A stretch of DNA of 64,000 nt from positions 3,760,700 through 3,824,699 of the forward strand of contig NZ_CP011382.1 in the NCBI RefSeq assembly GCF_000734895.2, in the 5' to 3' direction. Position 1 is the first letter of the stretch, and every line of letters begins with the position of its first letter. Positions 46,648 through 56,325 of this stretch are shown here, in pieces. The notes beneath the pieces were generated by a model that saw only the letters and a program-made list of their open reading frames with translations, was not told where the DNA came from and did no database searches. The DNA comes from Calothrix sp. 336/3 (GTDB lineage: Bacteria; Cyanobacteriota; Cyanobacteriia; Cyanobacteriales; Nostocaceae). A program made the position numbers and the translations under genes.

Positions 46648-46878
46648 ATGACCCAAATCAGCCTCACCGAAGCCCAGCAACATCTCCCAGAACTGATCGC
46701 CAACCTCAAACCGGGCGAAGAGATCCAAATATGCCAAAATGAGCGGGCGATCGCCCGTCTAATCATCGAACCTCGAACAACCCGAAAACCTCGGCAAACT
46801 GGAAGCGCGATCGGAACATTCACCATCATTGCCGATGACGAAGAGCATCTAGAAGACTTTTGCGACTACATACAATAA
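46648..46878 (+). CDS. Phd/YefM-type antitoxin
   Basis: From the ATG at 46648 the product is 76 residues: MTQISLTEAQQHLPELIANL, then KPGEEIQICQNERAIARLII, the N-terminal fold of Phd/YefM antitoxins, and an acidic C-terminus (DDEEHLEDFCDYIQ) that would bind a toxin. In-frame ATGs at 46621 and 46624 are alternatives. No toxin gene follows: the next gene, rsmG, is on the other strand. Either the toxin was lost or the antitoxin acts alone. Confidence 0.65.
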   Translation: MTQISLTEAQQHLPELIANLKPGEEIQICQNERAIARLIIEPRTTRKPRQTGSAIGTFTIIADDEEHLEDFCDYIQ

Positions 46879-46964
46879 AACTTTTCACCAACACCCATAC
46901 AGTGAAATCTTTTTGAGGTTGATGGCGATCGCTGCCACTGCAATCATCTACTAGTTAACACTAA

Positions 46965-47708
46965 TCAGGATAAAGGCTTTTGTGTTGGTACACCAATGGC
47001 GCGAGGATAGATGGCTGGTGTTTCCTTCACTTTCCGCAGGTATAAACAGTGACGGGTGCTGTTAGTCAGGGGAGTATTTAAGGGTGCGATGGATTCAATT
47101 TCACCCCCCAATAGATTGACAGCAATCTCTAATGCTTTGGCTTCATCTTCTGTCCAATTACCGCGATAAATGATTCCTAAACCACCTATTTTGAGTAAGG
47201 GTAGGGTATATTCTGCACAAACGGCAGCCGTTGAAACTGCTCGAATCAGAGCAATATCATAGGATTGACGATGTTGGTAATTTTGTCCAATTTCTTCAGC
47301 TCTGGCTGTAATTGCTGTCACATGATTTAAGCCCAGAGTTGTGGCTAATTGCTCCAAAAAATTGATTTTCTTGCGAGTAGAATCTACTAGAGTGACATTA
47401 GAGTTTATCAGACTGATTGCTATGGGTATACCTGGGAAACCTGCACCCGTACCAATATCGATGATTGAGAGATTAATCTGAGGATTTATCAGTAAATCTT
47501 TGATACCTACGAGGGAATCCCACAAATGTTTCTCCCAAAATTCTTCTGGTTTGGTGATACGTGTGAGGTTAAATTGTTGATTTGCCTGAAGAATTAGTTC
47601 GTATATTGTTTGAAATTGCTGTTGTTGTATATCGCTAGGAAACCAGTTGAGAGTCTGTTGCCAAATATCAACCATTTCTGGCAAAGTTGGCGATGATAGG
47701 TGAGTCAC
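46965..47708 (-). CDS. rsmG: 16S rRNA (guanine527-N7)-methyltransferase
   Basis: RsmG methylates G527 of 16S rRNA; its loss gives low-level streptomycin resistance in other bacteria. The 247-residue product has the SAM-binding motif IDIGTGAGFPGIPIAI near residue 98 and VTLVDSTRKKINFLEQLATT near 120. Typical N-terminal text is FNLTRITKPEEFWEKHLWDS. The length is normal. It follows mgtE on the same strand after a 114-base gap with a terminator. Confidence 0.94.
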   Translation of the reverse strand: MTHLSSPTLPEMVDIWQQTLNWFPSDIQQQQFQTIYELILQANQQFNLTRITKPEEFWEKHLWDSLVGIKDLLINPQINLSIIDIGTGAGFPGIPIAISLINSNVTLVDSTRKKINFLEQLATTLGLNHVTAITARAEEIGQNYQHRQSYDIALIRAVSTAAVCAEYTLPLLKIGGLGIIYRGNWTEDEAKALEIAVNLLGGEIESIAPLNTPLTNSTRHCLYLRKVKETPAIYPRAIGVPTQKPLS

Positions 47709-47741
47709 TGTGAGAAATGGGATAAGTCTAAAATCGAATAC

Positions 47742-47767
47742 AAATAAAGGCAGGCATTATGCCTACC
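47742..47767 (-). terminator. Terminator hairpin downstream of mgtE
   Basis: Read leftward, GGTAGGCA and TGCCTGCC pair around TAA with one mismatch, and TTTATTTG follows. It lies about 55-80 bases past the mgtE stop and before the rsmG start. Confidence 0.55.
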
Positions 47768-47822
47768 CTCAAGATACTGTATTTTGCGAGAAATCTGACA
47801 TTTCCGATATTTTTGCCCGCTT

Positions 47823-49166
47823 TTATTGGAAAATTTTTAAGGCGATGGAAATCATTGACAAAAAGGTTAAAAAGCCGATCGCGTCAAGGGTAGTAGTGAG
47901 TAAGGGACCACTAATTAAGGCAGGATCGAGGTTTAACCGTTTTAATGTCATAGGTAGTAGGGTACCTAAACTAGCAGCAACGAAAACATTGACTATCATG
48001 ACTGTTGCCGCAACCACAGATACCCAACGTTCATCCACTGGTGCCCATATTAAGGATAGGATACCAATGGCACTTCCCAGGGCGATCGCCGTACCTAATC
48101 CCGCCAGCAGTTCTTTGCGCAAAATTTTCATCGAATCCAAAGGTGTGACTTCCCCGACACCTAAACCTCTGACAGTCACCGAAAGGGCTTGAATTGCTAC
48201 ATTCCCGCTAGTGTTGGATAATATCGGCATAATTACTGCCAGAACCGGAACCACCTTAATTACTTCCTGGAAAGGGGCGATCGCACTTGCCGCACCAATA
48301 TATAAACCGATATTACCCAGTAACCAGGGTAAACGTTTACGGATAGTAATTTGTGGGGGAGATAAAGCAGCTTCATCACCACTTACCCCTGCTAACCTTT
48401 GGATATCTTCCGTTGCTTCTTCTTCAATGATGTCGATAACATCATCAATGGTAATAATCCCTACCAACCGATCTTCCCGATCTACTACCGGCATGGCAAT
48501 CAAATCATAACGTTTCATTGCCCTGGCAACTTCTTCTTGGGAAGTTTCAGTTTTGACTTTAATGACGCGATCGCTGGCAATATCGCGAATCAAAACTTCC
48601 GGAAATGTAAACAATAATTGCCGCAGGGATACTACCCGCACCAACTTACGATTATCATCAGTGACATAGGCGTAGTAGATTGACTCCTTGTCTTCGTCCT
48701 GACGGCGAATCTTGCTCAAGGCTTCACCGACAGTCAAACCCTCCCGCAAGCGCACGTATTCCGTGGTCATCACCCGACCGGCTGTTCCTTCGGGATAACC
48801 TAAAATTGTGGCTGTGGCTTGTCTTTGTTCTGGACTCAGCTCTTGTAGTAGCCGTTTCACTACCCCCGCAGGCAATTCGTCAAATAAAACCGCCCTTTCA
48901 TCGGGACTCATTGCTTCGACTATTTGTGCTACCTGCACATCGTGGAGGGAATTAATTAAATCCTCCTGAACATCAGGTGGTAAATATTCAAATACGTCCG
49001 TTGCATGATCCTTACTCAGCAATCGGAACGCGATCGCCTGCATTTTTTGCGGCAATTTGGCGATATATTCACTCACGTCTACTGGTGGAGACTGATTTAA
49101 ATCAAATTTCAGCTGATTCAAATCGGCAATGTCAACCAATGAATTGCGAACATCCTCTATGAGCAT
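47823..49166 (-). CDS. mgtE: Magnesium transporter MgtE
   Basis: MgtE is a magnesium-gated channel in the plasma membrane. The 447-residue product has the N-terminal superhelical domain (AFRLLSKDHATDVFEYLPPD near residue 46), two CBS domains (EYVRLREGLTVGEALSKIRR near 136 and VIKVKTETSQEEVARAMKRY near 200), the plug helix, and five C-terminal membrane helices with PILSNTSGNVAIQALSVTVR near 320. The length and domains are complete. A structured leader with a sequestered Shine-Dalgarno site precedes it (reported separately). Confidence 0.94.
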   Translation of the reverse strand: MLIEDVRNSLVDIADLNQLKFDLNQSPPVDVSEYIAKLPQKMQAIAFRLLSKDHATDVFEYLPPDVQEDLINSLHDVQVAQIVEAMSPDERAVLFDELPAGVVKRLLQELSPEQRQATATILGYPEGTAGRVMTTEYVRLREGLTVGEALSKIRRQDEDKESIYYAYVTDDNRKLVRVVSLRQLLFTFPEVLIRDIASDRVIKVKTETSQEEVARAMKRYDLIAMPVVDREDRLVGIITIDDVIDIIEEEATEDIQRLAGVSGDEAALSPPQITIRKRLPWLLGNIGLYIGAASAIAPFQEVIKVVPVLAVIMPILSNTSGNVAIQALSVTVRGLGVGEVTPLDSMKILRKELLAGLGTAIALGSAIGILSLIWAPVDERWVSVVAATVMIVNVFVAASLGTLLPMTLKRLNLDPALISGPLLTTTLDAIGFLTFLSMISIALKIFQ

Positions 49167-49226
49167 AGCTACCTCCTATAGTCTCCCCCGCGCTGGGAGA
49201 CAGTCTCGCCAGCTTAGAGGAGGATA
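49167..49226 (-). promoter_or_regulatory. Structured leader of mgtE with sequestered ribosome-binding site
   Basis: Read leftward, the leader has CCTCCT (complement of 49218-49223), then a perfect seven-base hairpin GTCTCCC / GGGAGAC (complement of 49181-49201), then AGGAGGT four bases before the ATG. CCTCCT can pair with AGGAGG, closing a multi-stem structure over the ribosome-binding site. Translation control by magnesium, temperature or a protein is plausible. It does not look like a known M-box. Confidence 0.45.
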
Positions 49227-50120
49227 GTACTACCGTCTTGTGGACTTTTGTCCATAAACTCTCGAAAATTCAACATCGATAACCAATCAAGGCATCGCTA
49301 ACTACCAATACTAACCCGAAAGGGTCTTATCCGGTAGCTTATTGGTATATGTGGTAAAAATACGCACAAATACTTACGTTTGCAGCCCTGATTTTCTGTA
49401 CATTTGTGTAGATTTTACTACTGTCACATTGCCTGTCAAGACTATCCATAGAGTTAATTTGTAAACTTTACAAAGTGATAAAATTTACCTCGTCAAAATA
49501 TTTAAATTTACTGATTTATAAGATTTTTGTAGCAAAATTGAGGTATAATTGTTATGCCTCATTACATTTAGTCATGTAGTTAAGTCAGAAAATTTAGCTT
49601 TTCAATACAGATAATTCTGACTATCACCCATGGAATAAGATTTATGATTTCCAGGATTAACTAGAAAAATTAGGCAATATTGACTCTAAATCTGCAATTT
49701 TGGCGATGGAATGCTTCATAACTAATTGCCAAAGAATGCAAAACTATCTAGGCATCAGGAATTTCACATACCTAAATACATCGAAAAAATTTTATTAATC
49801 TTTCCTCAGTGAGATACGGAGCGACTTATCTCTACCCTCGTATCCTTAAGTCGCATAAGACTGTGTGACAGAACAGGCGTAGTGTACTTTATTTGCTTAG
49901 AAACCCATTTTGCACTGATTTGATGAATTCTCGTTTGAATTAAAATCCTCTATCTTGTTTTGTAACGACTCGAAAACTTGACAAAATAAAATTATGCAGA
50001 TGGTTTATTTTTGTCGAAAATATTAAAAAATATTGACTCATGAATTATCAAAATAAAAAGAGACGCTTTTGTCTCTTATGGAGTTAATTAAATTCTTTAA
50101 TCTGCTGAGAATAGACATAC
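49227..50120. other. Long AT-rich intergenic region
   Basis: This nearly 900-base stretch upstream of mgtE has no open frame of note. It should hold the mgtE promoter. No repeat or RNA gene was recognised. Confidence 0.4.
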
Positions 50121-50255
50121 CTAGCCATTCAACCGCTTCAAGCTGCCATCTGCATATAACTGCCAAGGAACTAACTCAGTTTTCCCATGTACCTTGACTT
50201 GGGAATAAACGACTTTGACTAAAGGAGCATTGTTTTCATTGTGACGTAAAGACAT
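50121..50255 (-). CDS. Small conserved-looking protein of 44 residues
   Basis: The product starts MSLRHNENNAPLVKVVYSQV and continues KVHGKTELVPWQLYADGSLK before RLNG. A strong ribosome-binding site (CTGGAGG) lies seven bases ahead of the ATG. The beta-rich composition, aromatic WQLY and good start support a real gene, though I recognise no family. It is isolated in a long intergenic region between mgtE and the phosphorylase-kinase-like gene. Confidence 0.5.
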   Translation of the reverse strand: MSLRHNENNAPLVKVVYSQVKVHGKTELVPWQLYADGSLKRLNG

Positions 50256-50638
50256 AACCGAACCTCCAGATGAATTATAGAAATTATTCAGTCAGTTTTG
50301 TAGGCAAGATAATATATTTTGCATCAAATTAATTAAAATTAGGGTCAAGAAAGTTGGTAATAATCATACTTATTCGATGAAACTTGAGATAAACTCCCAT
50401 AAAGACAATGTAAAATTGTTGAAAGGGAATAAAGAGCCATCGGACAATGCCAAATCTCACAGTCTCAAATTCCCAATGCCATGACCTTCCTTAGGTGACA
50501 AAAACAGGTGATAATATAACATCTAACCCTAACCTGAAGTGGTAAAGTTCATACTCATTACCCAACTTTTGGCTGCCCCTATATAGATTTAATTCCCAGC
50601 CACAGGGTTTAATTCCAGAAAAAAGTCTAAATCAGATC
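50256..50638. other. Divergent intergenic region before the phosphorylase-kinase-like gene
   Basis: This 383-base AT-rich region lies between divergent genes and should hold both promoters. No repeat or operator was seen. Confidence 0.4.
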
Positions 50639-53600
50639 ATGAAAACAGTTCCCTTATTACTCAACCGTTTAGACTATTTTTATCAGCATATCAAGACAAT
50701 TATTCTGGCTCGGCAAAACCCGATTACAGGTTTATTGCCTGCAAGTACGGCAATCACCGCCCATGGAGACTACACTGATGCTTGGGTGCGGGATAATGTC
50801 TATAGTATTTTGGCAGTCTGGGGTTTGGCGATCGCCTACCGGAAAGTAGATGCAGATCAAGGACGTACCTACGAGCTAGAACAAAGTGTTGTCAAGTTGA
50901 TGCGGGGTTTGTTGTTTGCGATGATGCGACAAGCCCATAAAGTAGAAAATTTTAAACATACTCAAGCCCCCCTAGACGCTTTACACGCCAAATACAATAC
51001 GATGACAGGGGATATTGTCGTTGGTGATGGGGAATGGGGACATTTACAATTAGATGCCACATCAATATTTCTGTTAATGTTGGCGCAAATGACCGCTTCT
51101 GGATGCAAAATCATTTTTACTTTGGATGAAGTCGATTTTGTCCAAAATTTAGTTTATTACATTGGACGTGCTTATCGCACACCCGATTATGGTATTTGGG
51201 AGCGGGGAAATAAAATTAATCACGGCAATCCTGAATTAAATGCTAGTTCCGTAGGAATGGCAAAAGCTGCCCTAGAGGCAATGAATGGATTAGACTTATT
51301 TGGTGTCAATGGTAGTGCCGCATCGGTAATTCATGTACTACCAGATGAGATTACCCGCGCCCGAACTACCTTAGAATCTTTATTACCCAGAGAGTCATCT
51401 TCTAAGGAAATAGATGCAGCTTTACTGAGTGTGATTAGCTTTCCTGCCTTTGCTGTAGAAGATATCATTCTGCGGGAAAGAACCTTAAATGAAATTATTA
51501 CCAAGTTGGCAGGAAATTACGGTTGTAAACGCTTTTTACGGGATGGGCATCAAACCGCAATTGAAGATACTAATCGCCTACATTATGAGCCGTGGGAACT
51601 CAAACAATTTGAACATATAGAATGTGAATGGCCCCTATTTTTCACCTATCTATATTTAGATGCTTTATTTAGCCACAACTCAGAGCAAATCATCTATTAT
51701 CAAAACAAGTTAAAGTCTCTACTCGTTGAAAGAGATGGTGTGGGACTATTGCCAGAATTGTATTACGTCCCCGAAGAAAATATCGAAGCAGAAAAACTTG
51801 CTCCCCAAACCCAGCCCCGTTTACCCAATGAAAATATTCCCCTAGTGTGGGCACAGAGCCTATATTTTCTCGGAGAAATGTTAAGTGAAAACCTCCTGGC
51901 AGTGGGAGATATTGACCCCTTAGGTAGACATCTCTGTATTGATAAACGTAGAGAAACCCTCGTCCAAATTGCCCTATTAGCAGAAGATGAAGAATTACAG
52001 GCAAAGCTAGAAGTTCATGGTATTGAAACCCAAACACCCAAGCAAGTAGAACCGATTCAAGTCCGGAAGTCAGAAGAACTTTCAAGTATTTACGCGCAAA
52101 TTGGTAAAAATTCTAAATTAGGTTTAACTGGTCGTCCGATGCGAAGGCTGCGCAGTTCAGCCACCTCAAGAGTTTTTCGCATTGGTGGAGAAACAGTAGT
52201 ATTCTTACCTTCTTTTTTAGATTGGCAACAGTTTTATTTAACCTTAGATTACCATTTTTTAGTAGACCAAATTCGTAGTGAGTTAGCCTATATTCATAGC
52301 TATTGGAGTAGTTTAGGTCGTCCAATTTTAACTTTAATGTTGACTCATACCTTATTAGAAACTGGGAGCGAAGCCCTACTTGCTCTGATGCAAGAACTTC
52401 AAGATGGGGTATGTAATGGAGTGCGGGTAAAACTGGGACGCTTAAATCAGTTAATTTTGACTGCCGCAACGGAAAGAATTGATTATTTCCCAGATTGGCA
52501 ATTTACTCAATCTTCTGTGAAAAATGCAATGCCTAGACGTACTTTCTTAGCATTTCATCCAGAGAAAAATTGGCAGTTGGCACATACTCAAGAATTCCAA
52601 ATGGAATGTGAAACTAACTTGAATTTTCTCTTAGATTCCCTGCAAGCTTCGGCAAATATCTATGAGCAAATTGAGTTATTGCAGACTTTAACTCGGTTGC
52701 AAGGATTAGAATTTGATACGGGTTTTGGTGGTGCGGGGTACAGAGTCAGTGTTGCAGATTTACTAGATGAGGTGTACGCCAAAGCGGGAGAAATTGGTTT
52801 GTGGGGTGTGGTACGTCGGGCTGCGGGATTGCGGCAAATGGTGGATATGGGTTTGTCAGATGTGGTGACAAGTATTTTGGTGCGAGGTAAGCAAATTGCT
52901 GTGGGTAAAGCTTACAGTGAAGCTTCTTTAATTACCACTCCCCTATCCCATAGTGAGATTGTGGAGAAGGTGAACAATTTTTGTCGAGAGGATATCCGCG
53001 ATCGCGTACTTACCCAAGAGATTCTGATTTATCTGAGTATTCTCATTCGTATTGAACCAGAATTATTTAAGGGATTATTAACTCTACGGGTAGGTTATCT
53101 GATTTTGCTGTTGACAAGTGAAATCGCCAAGGAGTTGAGAGTTACCCAAGACGAAGCTTATGAGCATTTGATGCGCTTATCACCCTTTGAAGTCAAAACT
53201 CGTTTGCGTCAGGTGTTAGCAGAGTATGCAGGAATGAGTCAATTGCTGCGTCAACAGGAATCTTTGCACGTCAAGCAAAGGGAAAGTGATATTGATTGGG
53301 TATTGCAACCTACACTCATGGAAGAGATTGAAGTACCTGCTGGAGGTTGGCGACGTTTTCGTGTGGCAGAAGGAACCACAGGTAGAGTCCCCAAGGACTT
53401 TTTTAAACAGGTGTGGTTATTAATGAAGCATTGTAAAGGGTTAGTCATTGGCGATAAATTGGAGCGTCGCAACCGTTTAGATAGTGAGGTGATGTTGGCA
53501 GAAATGACATCAGGGGAGAAAAACTTTGCGCTGCAAGTGGAACATCTGTTGAATAAAATTGAAGCTCCAGAATACCGTCAAGTGAATATTGAAACCTTGA

Positions 53601-53845
53601 TGGAATTAGCCGCGATCGCCGAGAATAACCCTAACCTCCAAATTGAAGAATACATCGTTTTAGATGTTCTCATAGGTCACGCAGTTCGTTTAGGATGGTT
53701 GGATAGGAATCCCGAACGGGGCGATCGCTATGATGAAGACAAAGCATCAGCATGGCGCTCTTTTTATAATAATTCCCCCAGTGAATGTGCCAGCGATGTG
53801 ATGAAAGCTTTCCGCTTCTTGACAGAATTCGCAGAACAGGAATAA
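50639..53845 (+). CDS. GH15-like protein related to phosphorylase kinase alpha subunit
   Basis: The 1068-residue product resembles the alpha/beta regulatory subunits of eukaryotic phosphorylase kinase, which begin with a GH15 glucoamylase-like domain. The start has RLDYFYQHIKTIILARQNPI, TGLLPAST and HGDYTDAWVRDNVYSILAVW (near residue 44). LHAKYNTMTGDIVVGDGEWG then HLQLDATSIFLLML follow, and WELKQFEHIECEWPLFFTYL lies near 320. Domains continue to the C-terminus with GVVRRAAGLRQMVDMGLSDV and VPKDFFKQVWLLMKHCKGL. Homologues are widespread in cyanobacteria with unknown substrate; a glucan-related role is a family-based guess. It stands alone and is intact. Confidence 0.85.
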   Translation: MKTVPLLLNRLDYFYQHIKTIILARQNPITGLLPASTAITAHGDYTDAWVRDNVYSILAVWGLAIAYRKVDADQGRTYELEQSVVKLMRGLLFAMMRQAHKVENFKHTQAPLDALHAKYNTMTGDIVVGDGEWGHLQLDATSIFLLMLAQMTASGCKIIFTLDEVDFVQNLVYYIGRAYRTPDYGIWERGNKINHGNPELNASSVGMAKAALEAMNGLDLFGVNGSAASVIHVLPDEITRARTTLESLLPRESSSKEIDAALLSVISFPAFAVEDIILRERTLNEIITKLAGNYGCKRFLRDGHQTAIEDTNRLHYEPWELKQFEHIECEWPLFFTYLYLDALFSHNSEQIIYYQNKLKSLLVERDGVGLLPELYYVPEENIEAEKLAPQTQPRLPNENIPLVWAQSLYFLGEMLSENLLAVGDIDPLGRHLCIDKRRETLVQIALLAEDEELQAKLEVHGIETQTPKQVEPIQVRKSEELSSIYAQIGKNSKLGLTGRPMRRLRSSATSRVFRIGGETVVFLPSFLDWQQFYLTLDYHFLVDQIRSELAYIHSYWSSLGRPILTLMLTHTLLETGSEALLALMQELQDGVCNGVRVKLGRLNQLILTAATERIDYFPDWQFTQSSVKNAMPRRTFLAFHPEKNWQLAHTQEFQMECETNLNFLLDSLQASANIYEQIELLQTLTRLQGLEFDTGFGGAGYRVSVADLLDEVYAKAGEIGLWGVVRRAAGLRQMVDMGLSDVVTSILVRGKQIAVGKAYSEASLITTPLSHSEIVEKVNNFCREDIRDRVLTQEILIYLSILIRIEPELFKGLLTLRVGYLILLLTSEIAKELRVTQDEAYEHLMRLSPFEVKTRLRQVLAEYAGMSQLLRQQESLHVKQRESDIDWVLQPTLMEEIEVPAGGWRRFRVAEGTTGRVPKDFFKQVWLLMKHCKGLVIGDKLERRNRLDSEVMLAEMTSGEKNFALQVEHLLNKIEAPEYRQVNIETLMELAAIAENNPNLQIEEYIVLDVLIGHAVRLGWLDRNPERGDRYDEDKASAWRSFYNNSPSECASDVMKAFRFLTEFAEQE

Positions 53846-53850
53846 TACTC

Positions 53851-53892
53851 AGGAAACTTATACTCTAATTCCAATCAGGGTATAAGTTTCCT
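53851..53892. terminator. Hairpin between convergent genes
   Basis: AGGAAACTTATAC (53851-53863) and GTATAAGTTTCCT (53880-53892) form a perfect 13-base stem with a 16-base loop. It lies six bases past the stop at 53845 and 46 bases from the facing gene's stop. It probably ends transcripts from both sides although no long T-run follows. Confidence 0.6.
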
Positions 53893-53938
53893 CTAGAATG
53901 ACTAACTAATGGTAATTTGATTTGACAAATATCAACAA

Positions 53939-55225
53939 TTACTCTTTATCCTGTTTCATTCTCTTAAATACTAAGCGCGATATATCCACAAACACACGAC
54001 TGCGACTGTAATCACCATCATCACCGAAAATCGCTAAAACGTAACGAACTCTACCATCATTAGTTTTTATGTAGGCAATTTCTGCTCGACAAGTCGAAGT
54101 CAAACCTGCTTTAGATGCGAAAGTAACTTCATCTGCATAACGAGAAATTCCTTCACCAAGAAAATTTTCTACAGGATTAAATCCATCGCTGACGGGAGGA
54201 TTATTTTTCCAAGCTTCGCGGTGTAATTTTCTCCCCAAAATCTTGAGCATTTTTTCACTATCATCCGCAGATACAGCTTGTTTATTTGCAAGTTCATACA
54301 TGAGTCTGGCTCCATGATAACTTGTAATCCGATTACGAATGGGTGGATTAGAATTATCATTTAATAGCTGTAAATCTGCTCCTTTTGGCATTGCATGGTT
54401 GACGTAATAAATGGGGTATGTTTTCTGACTAATATTAATTTTTTCATATCCAGCCCTTTGGAAAAATCTGCTCACTAATAGGCGTTTTTTTCTCCATGTG
54501 GCAAACTTCTTCGCACTCAATTTTTTATTAGTTGATTTTGTGCGTGTAATTCTATCAATGATTCTACCTGCCGCACTATTATCAGATTTTCTAATCATCA
54601 AATCTAAATCAGAATTGACACTGGCTGTGGCTGGAATAATCTTTTGCTGGATATAACTTTCTAACATTACCATCCAGAATAGTTTGACTACGCTTGCAGG
54701 ATAACGAGGAGATTCCTGCTGGTAACTAGATATCGTATTGTCATTTAAGTCTATGAGCGTGACTGATAATTTTCTTGTGGGTAAATTTCTTCTGTCAGCC
54801 ATTTTCACAATATCTTTGACAATTGCATCTAGCTTGCTATTGCCATTTTTAAGTTGAGGCGGTGTTTGGACATTATAAACTAGTGATGAATTGGGAGAAG
54901 ATTTGGCTTGCAATCTTTGTGTAACGGCTGGAGTTTTACTACCATCTTCTTCCTCAAATACTTCATCATTTTCCTCAACCGCTATCTGTGGTGATGAGGA
55001 AACTTGGGTATATTTTGATAAGTGAAGACTCAAGAAGATGAGAGTTGTAAATATTCCACTCAATACAATAATATTGTGAAATCTTTTGGGACTGAAATAT
55101 TCACGAAATTTCTCTAAATCAAGCCGTGGCTGTAATATCGTAGTTGTAAATGCGGGAATATTCTCATCTGTTGCCCTGTGCATATCATGAACGGTAGACT
55201 TTTTCCCCTCACACTGTTTAGTCAT
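53939..55225 (-). CDS. Membrane-anchored class A beta-lactamase-like serine hydrolase
   Basis: The 428-residue product has one membrane helix near residues 51-69 (NIIVLSGIFTTLIFLSLHL), an acidic linker and a penicillin-binding fold. The SxxK motif is ASVVK (Ser178, Lys181), SDN is at 214-216 in RKSDNSAAGR, and the third box appears as SKAGLTS in place of KTG. It should face the periplasm. The Glu166 region of true beta-lactamases is not evident, so a peptidoglycan-related or esterase role is as likely as drug resistance. Many cyanobacteria carry similar proteins. It faces the phosphorylase-kinase-like gene. Confidence 0.8.
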   Translation of the reverse strand: MTKQCEGKKSTVHDMHRATDENIPAFTTTILQPRLDLEKFREYFSPKRFHNIIVLSGIFTTLIFLSLHLSKYTQVSSSPQIAVEENDEVFEEEDGSKTPAVTQRLQAKSSPNSSLVYNVQTPPQLKNGNSKLDAIVKDIVKMADRRNLPTRKLSVTLIDLNDNTISSYQQESPRYPASVVKLFWMVMLESYIQQKIIPATASVNSDLDLMIRKSDNSAAGRIIDRITRTKSTNKKLSAKKFATWRKKRLLVSRFFQRAGYEKINISQKTYPIYYVNHAMPKGADLQLLNDNSNPPIRNRITSYHGARLMYELANKQAVSADDSEKMLKILGRKLHREAWKNNPPVSDGFNPVENFLGEGISRYADEVTFASKAGLTSTCRAEIAYIKTNDGRVRYVLAIFGDDGDYSRSRVFVDISRLVFKRMKQDKE

Positions 55226-56325
55226 TGCTTCTACCTAGTGTCAAATCAATTTTAGATTTAGGATTTGCGGTTTGCGATCGCCCCTCACCACAAGGGAACG
55301 TTGAATCTCAAATCGCTTTTACTAAAACAGTTCTGAATGTGGAGTAATCTATCGGAATTATCAGAAAAGTAATACATATGTATTGCTTCCCATATCCATT
55401 AACTCTGTACTTGTTACTCCTGACTCAGCACTGCTTCACGTCATATCAGCAGTAATCCCCCATTTTAAGGAATTCCCTTTGTTAGGGTATTCCACCACGG
55501 GATGAATTCCTGTAAACATCTACGCAATTTCAGTAAAATTTCTCTGCTTGCCGGGTTTTTACAGAGAAAAATCACGTTTCCTCCTAAATTTACACGCAGT
55601 ATATCAAAAAGTCCTCACTTGCCGAAAAATCATCCTAGTCTAGTCATATACTCCATGAATACTCGGATTTACGTTGGTAGCAATTTATTTCTCAAGTCAA
55701 GAGTTAAAAAGCCTAAATTCTAGCCATTACTTGCAGCAGCAACGCAACAATACTCAACAATCTGATTTTTATGTAGGTGTAACTCCTGTAAACGCGGAGC
55801 AGCTTTCCACAGGATATTATCCCCATAACCTTTGTAACTGAAGGTTACACCCACAAAAATAATGAAGCAAAAAAGGCGTTGTATTTATCCTATTGCCAAA
55901 TAATAAATAATAGTGAGCGAAATTGAGATTTTTCGTTACATTAGATATATATAAATTTGCTTTTGTGCTCATAAATTCACAGTATAAATATGATTGAATA
56001 AATTGAAAAATTACTGAATACTGTTGTACAATCCAATAGGAAATTTGGATTTCGCGATTCAGGGTTTATTACTTAAGAATATATTTTTAACTTAAGTTGC
56101 ATCGCAATTAAAGATGATAATCTGCGAAGTTAGCTCAACAGTCTCCCATCGACTTAATTGTCTTTGTGCTGATGATACAGGGTAGTTTTCTATGCATTGA
56201 GTATGCAAATTAGTCATAGAACAGGTCAATTCCAAAAAACATTAACTCATTTCAATTGCATCCTACTAGTAGGAAATGTGTCTCAATATATTGATGACAG
56301 TCAGAACTAACTATTGGAGGTATGT
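55226..56325. other. Long intergenic region with a MITE-like inverted repeat
   Basis: This 1.1-kb AT-rich region lies between divergent genes. At about 55765-55860 an imperfect inverted repeat (ATTTTTATGTAGGTGTAACT and AGGTTACACCCACAAAAAT) encloses some 60 bases and looks like a small non-autonomous element. An open frame at 55502-55723 lacks a convincing ribosome-binding site and protein-like pattern. The end of the region carries the GGAGG site of the GTPase gene. Confidence 0.45.

Noticed and set aside
46549..46829. Two overlapping minus-strand frames opposite the Phd-type antitoxin
   Set aside because: They are antisense to a gene with clear family resemblance and carry no recognisable pattern.
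49167..49226. mgtE leader as a classical M-box riboswitch
   Set aside because: It is too short and lacks the conserved M-box loops; only a ribosome-site hairpin is supported.
55502..55723. Open frame of 73 codons on the plus strand
   Set aside because: No ribosome-binding site, basic low-complexity composition and no family resemblance; it lies in an AT-rich spacer.
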